A stretch of 10,182 bases of DNA from positions 1 to 10,182 of the forward strand of contig JAWOEH010000161.1 in NCBI GenBank assembly GCA_046482855.1. Direction: 5' to 3'. How positions within the stretch are numbered: position 1 is the first letter of the stretch; each line of letters starts with the position of its first letter. Made by a program: the position numbers and the translations under genes. Source of the stretch: CAYVSF01 sp046482855. GTDB taxonomy: Bacteria; Bacteroidota; Bacteroidia; Bacteroidales; UBA12077. Below, in pieces: positions 7,258 to 10,182 of the stretch. A model generated the notes under the pieces. That model was not told where the DNA came from. It did not search any database and saw nothing but the letters and a program-made list of their open reading frames with translations.

Positions 7258-7284
7258 TCTCGCCTGAGCCTGCCTGAGGCGAGA
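7258..7284. repeat. Inverted repeat with 8-bp arms
   Basis: TCTCGCCT (7258-7265) pairs perfectly with AGGCGAGA (7277-7284) around an 11-base loop that itself contains CCTGCCTG. Twelve bases of it, CTCGCCTGAGCC (7259-7270), recur at 6666-6677 directly before repeat copy 1, tying it to the same repeat family. Confidence 0.6.
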
Positions 7285-7361
7285 CAAGCGAGAAAAGCAA
7301 CGTTTCTCAAAGAAAATAGGCGAAAGGTAATGAAATGATAGAGATTTGGGAAAGAGAAGGC

Positions 7362-7495
7362 GCCGAAGGTGCCGTAAGCAAAAGCACAGGGCAGCGCCCT
7401 GTGTTTTGAATACGCAAAAAACCAATCGCTTCAACTACATTGGTTGCCACCTATGTCCGGATCCATGAAGCCTGCCTGCGGCAGGCAGGCGAAAA
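7362..7495 (+). repeat. Composite repeat unit, copy 2
   Basis: The 77-bp segment 7362-7438 is identical to 6675-6751 and contains the same 12-bp hairpin (7381-7407). After a 21-bp diverged spacer comes the 31-bp segment 7460-7490, identical to 6773-6803, with the palindrome arms at 7470-7479 and 7481-7490, then GAAAA. The orientation is the same as copy 1, with starts 687 bp apart. This copy lacks the extra 19 bp of copy 1. Confidence 0.9.
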
Positions 7496-7709
7496 CGACA
7501 TGGTGAACAAAGCGACGAGTGAAATTAATAGTACAGGCAACGAGGCAACCGAAACAAATAAGCGTACTAGCAAACCCTCCCGCGCCCAAGCACGTCAGCA
7601 CATTCGGATACCTTGTGTTTCCAGGCATGAGGCCGACAGAATAGTAAAATAGGGCTGCGACATAACATTCTTTCGGAAAAAACAAGCCGCCAAAAGCGCC
7701 TTGCCATCT

Positions 7710-7746
7710 TGTTCACAACCGAACACCCTGCTGTTCGAAAATGAAC
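7710..7746. promoter_or_regulatory. Four alternating TGTTC/GAAC half-sites at exact 11-bp spacing, candidate operator
   Basis: TGTTC (7710), GAACA (7721), TGTTC (7732) and GAAC (7743) alternate in orientation, with starts exactly 11 bp apart. Each neighbouring pair forms an inverted repeat across a 6-base spacer; the central pair extends to CGAACA-n6-TGTTCG (7720-7737). One-helical-turn spacing puts all half-sites on one face of the DNA, as expected for a dimeric or oligomerising regulator. The array lies 111 bp upstream of the Trp-Met repeat protein start. The regulator is unknown. Confidence 0.4.
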
Positions 7747-7857
7747 CTATTTTCTCTGTACAAACAACGCATTCATTTTCTTATGCTCTATTATACAGCA
7801 ACTTACCACCATTGGCACGCATTATGTTTTAGCGTAACAAACAAAAACACAGCAGCC

Positions 7858-8301
7858 ATGAAAACAAAAGCAACCACAAAAATCAGAGCCATCGCAGGAA
7901 TCGTGTTGTTTGCAATGGCGCTTTCTGCAAGCTTATCGCAGGCACAGGTATTCGCAAATGCGCTTGCCTTCAGCGAAACTGAAGATCTTCTTACACCCCC
8001 CAAAAGCTCCCAAACCCAAGCAGAAACCAAAGGTGACGAAACGCTTTTGCTTGACGATTGGATGTATGAGGACGCATTTTGGCAACTGCCGCCTGTTGAG
8101 ACCATTCCTTTGGAACAGTGGATGTTCGACAGCAACTTCCGGAATAGCAATAAGCTATTTGAATGGATGATCGTTCCTGAAGATGAACCCTTGGACTTAG
8201 AGTCATGGATGTTTACCAGGAACATGCAGGAAAGTACCATTCTCGCTTTTCAGGCTACACTCCAAAGCTGGGTGAAAAAACGCGAATTTCAGGTTTTATA
8301 A
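7858..8301 (+). CDS. Small secreted protein with Trp-Met repeats, function unknown
   Basis: A 147-residue protein. Residues 1-29 are a signal peptide: a Lys/Arg-rich start, hydrophobic AIAGIVLFAMALSASL, and cleavage after SQA. No lipobox Cys is present, so it should be soluble in the periplasm or exported. The mature part is acidic. Residues 61-80 and 81-100 are a tandem 20-residue repeat of the form E-T-x-x-L-[DE]-[DQ]-W-M-[YF]-[ED]-x-x-F. Shorter copies follow: FEWM (101-104), LESWMF (114-119) and perhaps QSWVKK (136-141). The ATG at 7858 is chosen over the in-frame 7741 because it directly precedes the signal peptide. I have a faint memory of similar E-x-W-M repeats in short Bacteroidota exported proteins but cannot name a family. 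The gene stands alone behind the repeat region and ends at a strong terminator. Confidence 0.82.
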   Translation: MKTKATTKIRAIAGIVLFAMALSASLSQAQVFANALAFSETEDLLTPPKSSQTQAETKGDETLLLDDWMYEDAFWQLPPVETIPLEQWMFDSNFRNSNKLFEWMIVPEDEPLDLESWMFTRNMQESTILAFQATLQSWVKKREFQVL

Positions 8302-8337
8302 CAACTAATAGTTACTAGCACAACTTCCTTATTATGT

Positions 8338-8376
8338 AAAAGCAAGGGCTGTTTCCCGTAAACAGCTTTTGCTTTT
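8338..8376. terminator. Strong bidirectional intrinsic terminator between convergent genes
   Basis: AAAAGCAAGGGCTGTTT (8338-8354), loop CCCGT, then AAACAGCTTTTGCTTTT (8360-8376). All 17 positions pair in plus-strand RNA, two of them as G-U; on the minus strand those two become A-C mismatches. Each strand's stem ends in a T-run. It lies 36 bp after the Trp-Met protein stop and 20 bp after the minus-strand ligase stop (reading leftward), so it can serve both. Confidence 0.85.
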
Positions 8377-8396
8377 CCTGTATATGCCTGAGAAGG

Positions 8397-9389
8397 CTAT
8401 ACTACCAACAAATTACACCCTCTTACTTCGGCCTGATCAAATCGTCCTACAATCTGGAAGTGTCCGTCGTCATCTACTTTGCCCAAATCCTGGGTCTCAA
8501 TGAAAGCACAAGAATAAACATTGGCCAAATCTATCACATTTACACCACCGGTACGCCCGGCTGGAAGCTGCGTAAAAGGATCATAAGGATCGCGAATAGC
8601 AATGCGCATCCACGGAGGCAGACGAAAGACCCCGTCGCCTTTGCTGTAAGCCTGACTCAGCAATTCCGTCATGCCATACTCCGAGTGAATGGCCGTTACG
8701 TTTAGCTTGGTGCGCAAAAGTTCATGCAGCTCCTGCTTGGTCATCTCTTTACGCTTGCCTTTCATGCCCCCGGTTTCCAACACAATGCCGCTTTTTATAC
8801 GCGGTTGATAGGCTTGGGCAAAGTCGATTAATGCATAGGATACCCCAAACAGAATATAGAGCTTATTCTCCTCTTCCAGTAATCGTATGGTAAGATCCAG
8901 ATCGCTAAAATTATTCAGAAAGAAGCCATTATGCTTCCCACCTGAACTTTTCATCAACTCCTTTACCATGAAGATAAGGGAGGCTTGTTTATTCTCAAGG
9001 TAGTTGGGCAGCAAGCCCAGGAAGGCATACTTCTGCGGGTTGCCATAGGCACGCTCAAAACCTTGAAGCAATGATTGCTGGTAGAATTCTCTGTTCACCA
9101 CTTCATGCACACTTCGCACCTGACCGGTTGTCCCACTGCTGCGAAACACCTCTTGCACAGGCAGTCCGGCAGGATTGGTAACCACACGATGGGTCTTAAA
9201 AAACTGAATGGGCAAATGGGGAATATCCTCTACCCGTGAAATACCTGAAACATCGGTGCGTAAATAGCTCAAATACTCACGATACACAGCATTGTGTTTG
9301 GCCTGAAAGCGAAATAACCGCAACGTCATCGCTTCAAAATCGGCATGATTGGAAAGGGAAAATATATCGGAAAGATCGAATGCGCGCAT
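8397..9389 (-). CDS. LuxE-like acyl-protein synthetase (ANL-superfamily ligase)
   Basis: A 330-residue adenylate-forming enzyme of the LuxE/acyl-protein synthetase family, which activates a carboxylate with ATP and passes the acyl group on. The P-loop-like signature is RSSGTTGQVRS (83-93). ETGGMKGKRKEM (205-216) and SEYGMTELLSQAY (236-248) match the conserved downstream motifs. DLGKVDDDGHFQIVGRFDQAEVRGCNLL (301-328) corresponds to the hinge region of ANL enzymes. The protein ends right after this hinge, so the C-terminal mobile lid domain of full-length acyl-CoA ligases is missing, as is usual for LuxE-like proteins. The substrate is unknown. No LuxC reductase or luciferase genes are visible, so bioluminescence is not implied. 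The gene starts 13 bp after the upstream gene's stop, indicating one operon. No Shine-Dalgarno sequence is present. Confidence 0.82.
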   Translation of the reverse strand: MRAFDLSDIFSLSNHADFEAMTLRLFRFQAKHNAVYREYLSYLRTDVSGISRVEDIPHLPIQFFKTHRVVTNPAGLPVQEVFRSSGTTGQVRSVHEVVNREFYQQSLLQGFERAYGNPQKYAFLGLLPNYLENKQASLIFMVKELMKSSGGKHNGFFLNNFSDLDLTIRLLEEENKLYILFGVSYALIDFAQAYQPRIKSGIVLETGGMKGKRKEMTKQELHELLRTKLNVTAIHSEYGMTELLSQAYSKGDGVFRLPPWMRIAIRDPYDPFTQLPAGRTGGVNVIDLANVYSCAFIETQDLGKVDDDGHFQIVGRFDQAEVRGCNLLVV

Positions 9390-9402
9390 GGAGGTATTTT
9401 TG

Positions 9403-10182
9403 CTACAAACTTAGTGCTTTTTTGATCAGCAGCAATACCTCTGCATCCATTTGCTTGCTATAGATACGCACCATAGGAACATCTGTGCCTCCATGACTAA
9501 GTATCCCGGTAGCAAGGTCTAAATTGCCTTCCAGGCTATCCATCTGTTCCCACTTAACAATCTGATCGTCCGCAGGCTTCTCATCAAGCAAAATATAGCC
9601 TTTGGTCTTCTCAACACGGTCCAGATAGCACCCCATGCATACTTCTTCGAGATAGAGAAATTTGTTAATGGCCAACCTACCCGAAAAGGGCTCTGTCGGG
9701 CCCATTGTGCGCATGTCAATACCTTTATTACGAAGCATGTAAGCGATGCTATCGAGGGTTACAGGATCATCGGTATCTTTAAGGCGAATCACACTGAATT
9801 GGCCTCCCTCAGCCTCCAGAGTACCACTGGCAATATCGTTCACCAGGCGAAATCGGGATTCCAATCCTTCAGTAGCAATTGCGAGTTCCTGCTCCGAATA
9901 GACCTTACCAAATACAAGATAGAGATAAACAGCGTGGCGTGGATCCCCTTCGGCGGGGTCAATACCGGAGAAGGGTTGTACGGACTCCACCACAAAAGCA
10001 GGCACGCCCATTTTCGAGCTCTTATCCCAAACTTTGAGGAGTTCCTGCTTGCAGATGGTGGCGTTTGCATGAACGATTTTTGCACACATACTCTGAAGTT
10101 TACCTTCGTTAAAGATAGGCAATAAATCAGATGAAGTCAATGCATGCATCAGAAAGTCCTTATGGGTACCTGGTAAAAACAT
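9403..10182 (-). CDS. Unrecognised protein, operon partner of the LuxE-like ligase (start may lie outside)
   Basis: A frame of 259 residues whose first ATG is the last three bases of the window. The true start could therefore be here or further upstream. I do not recognise the family. No signal peptide or membrane segment is visible, so it is probably cytosolic. The protein looks like a mixed alpha/beta fold: helical at 40-52, strand-rich at 61-70 and 84-93, a likely strand VIRLKD at 131-136, and a C-terminal strand-helix (MVRIYSKQMDAEVLLLIKKALSL). A Cys pair CMGC (182-185) in LEEVCMGCYLDRVEK is the most distinctive element and could bind metal, but there is no second pair nearby (Cys33 and Cys44 are the only others). 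Tight spacing to the ligase suggests a shared pathway. Coding status is supported by length, composition and operon context. Confidence 0.72.
   Translation of the reverse strand: MFLPGTHKDFLMHALTSSDLLPIFNEGKLQSMCAKIVHANATICKQELLKVWDKSSKMGVPAFVVESVQPFSGIDPAEGDPRHAVYLYLVFGKVYSEQELAIATEGLESRFRLVNDIASGTLEAEGGQFSVIRLKDTDDPVTLDSIAYMLRNKGIDMRTMGPTEPFSGRLAINKFLYLEEVCMGCYLDRVEKTKGYILLDEKPADDQIVKWEQMDSLEGNLDLATGILSHGGTDVPMVRIYSKQMDAEVLLLIKKALSL

Larger units (their letters stand above)
6588..7857. other. Repeat-rich intergenic region of about 1.27 kb without a convincing gene
   Basis: No frame here shows a recognisable domain or a believable start. Open frames on the minus strand begin at non-ATG codons inside the 77-bp repeats and simply translate repeat sequence. 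What it holds is a composite direct repeat (two clear copies plus one diverged), GC-rich palindromes, a pair of 27-bp repeats, a hairpin cluster at 7043-7284 and a phased half-site array at 7710-7746. Between 7500 and 7700 I see only a degenerate-looking stretch. The block may be accumulated non-coding repeat elements with some regulatory sequence at its right end; this is inference. Confidence 0.7.

Noticed and set aside
6361..7434. Minus-strand frames at 6361-6747 and 7243-7434 that share the start MKRLVFCVFKTQGAALCFC
   Set aside because: The shared peptide is only the translation of the identical 77-bp repeats. The first begins with TTG, and the frames diverge immediately outside the repeat.
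6675..7438. Insertion sequence or composite transposon bounded by the 77-bp direct repeats
   Set aside because: The segment between the copies has no transposase frame and I see no target-site duplication.
6675..7490. CRISPR-like array
   Set aside because: There are only two copies of a 77-bp unit, 687 bp apart, with no regular spacers and no cas genes.
7431..7685. Overlapping frames on both strands at 7440-7652 (+) and 7431-7685 (-)
   Set aside because: Both run through the palindrome of repeat copy 2. The plus-strand frame begins at a TTG, and neither has a domain or signal.
7021..7740. tRNA or other standard RNA gene
   Set aside because: No T-loop GTTCGANTC-type box with a matching acceptor stem was found. 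GTTCGAAA at 7733-7740 belongs to the half-site array.
7741..7857. Longer N-terminus of the Trp-Met protein from ATG at 7741
   Set aside because: It would bury the signal peptide 39 residues in and overlap the phased half-site array.

Overview
The window looks like chromosomal DNA of a Bacteroidota bacterium. The evidence is a large secreted protein with SprB-like repeats of the kind exported by gliding/type IX systems, start sites that lack Shine-Dalgarno sequences, candidate TAnnTTTG promoter boxes, a KMGKS-type cysteinyl-tRNA synthetase, and a short LuxE-like acyl ligase. No assignment below phylum is supported.

Layout. (1) 1-1563, minus strand: the N-terminal 521 residues of a large secreted surface protein whose C-terminus lies beyond the left edge. 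(2) 4150-1755, minus strand: a compact operon of rbfA (30S maturation), a SAM-dependent methyltransferase and a LolC/E-type FtsX-like permease, closed by a hairpin terminator at 1703-1725. (3) 4225-6587, plus strand, divergent from rbfA: a patatin-like phospholipase, then cysS, separated by a small terminator that runs into the candidate cysS promoter. (4) 6588-7857: about 1.27 kb without a convincing gene. It is packed with repeats: a 77-bp perfect direct repeat inside a larger composite unit, GC-rich palindromes, a third diverged copy, a pair of 27-bp repeats and a run of hairpins. Its right end holds four alternating TGTTC/GAAC half-sites spaced exactly 11 bp apart. (5) 7858-8301, plus strand: a small secreted protein with repeated Trp-Met motifs. 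(6) 8338-8376: a strong terminator usable in both directions, between convergent genes. (7) 10182-8397, minus strand: an unrecognised 259-residue protein followed by a LuxE-like acyl-protein synthetase, probably one operon running in from the right.

How the genes relate. rbfA and cysS are translation housekeeping genes. The permease and phospholipase act at the envelope or on lipids. The surface protein and the Trp-Met repeat protein are exported. I see no defence system, complete mobile element, CRISPR array or RNA gene. The points most worth a second look are the composite repeat family, the phased half-site array, the Trp-Met repeat protein, and the unknown partner of the LuxE-like enzyme.
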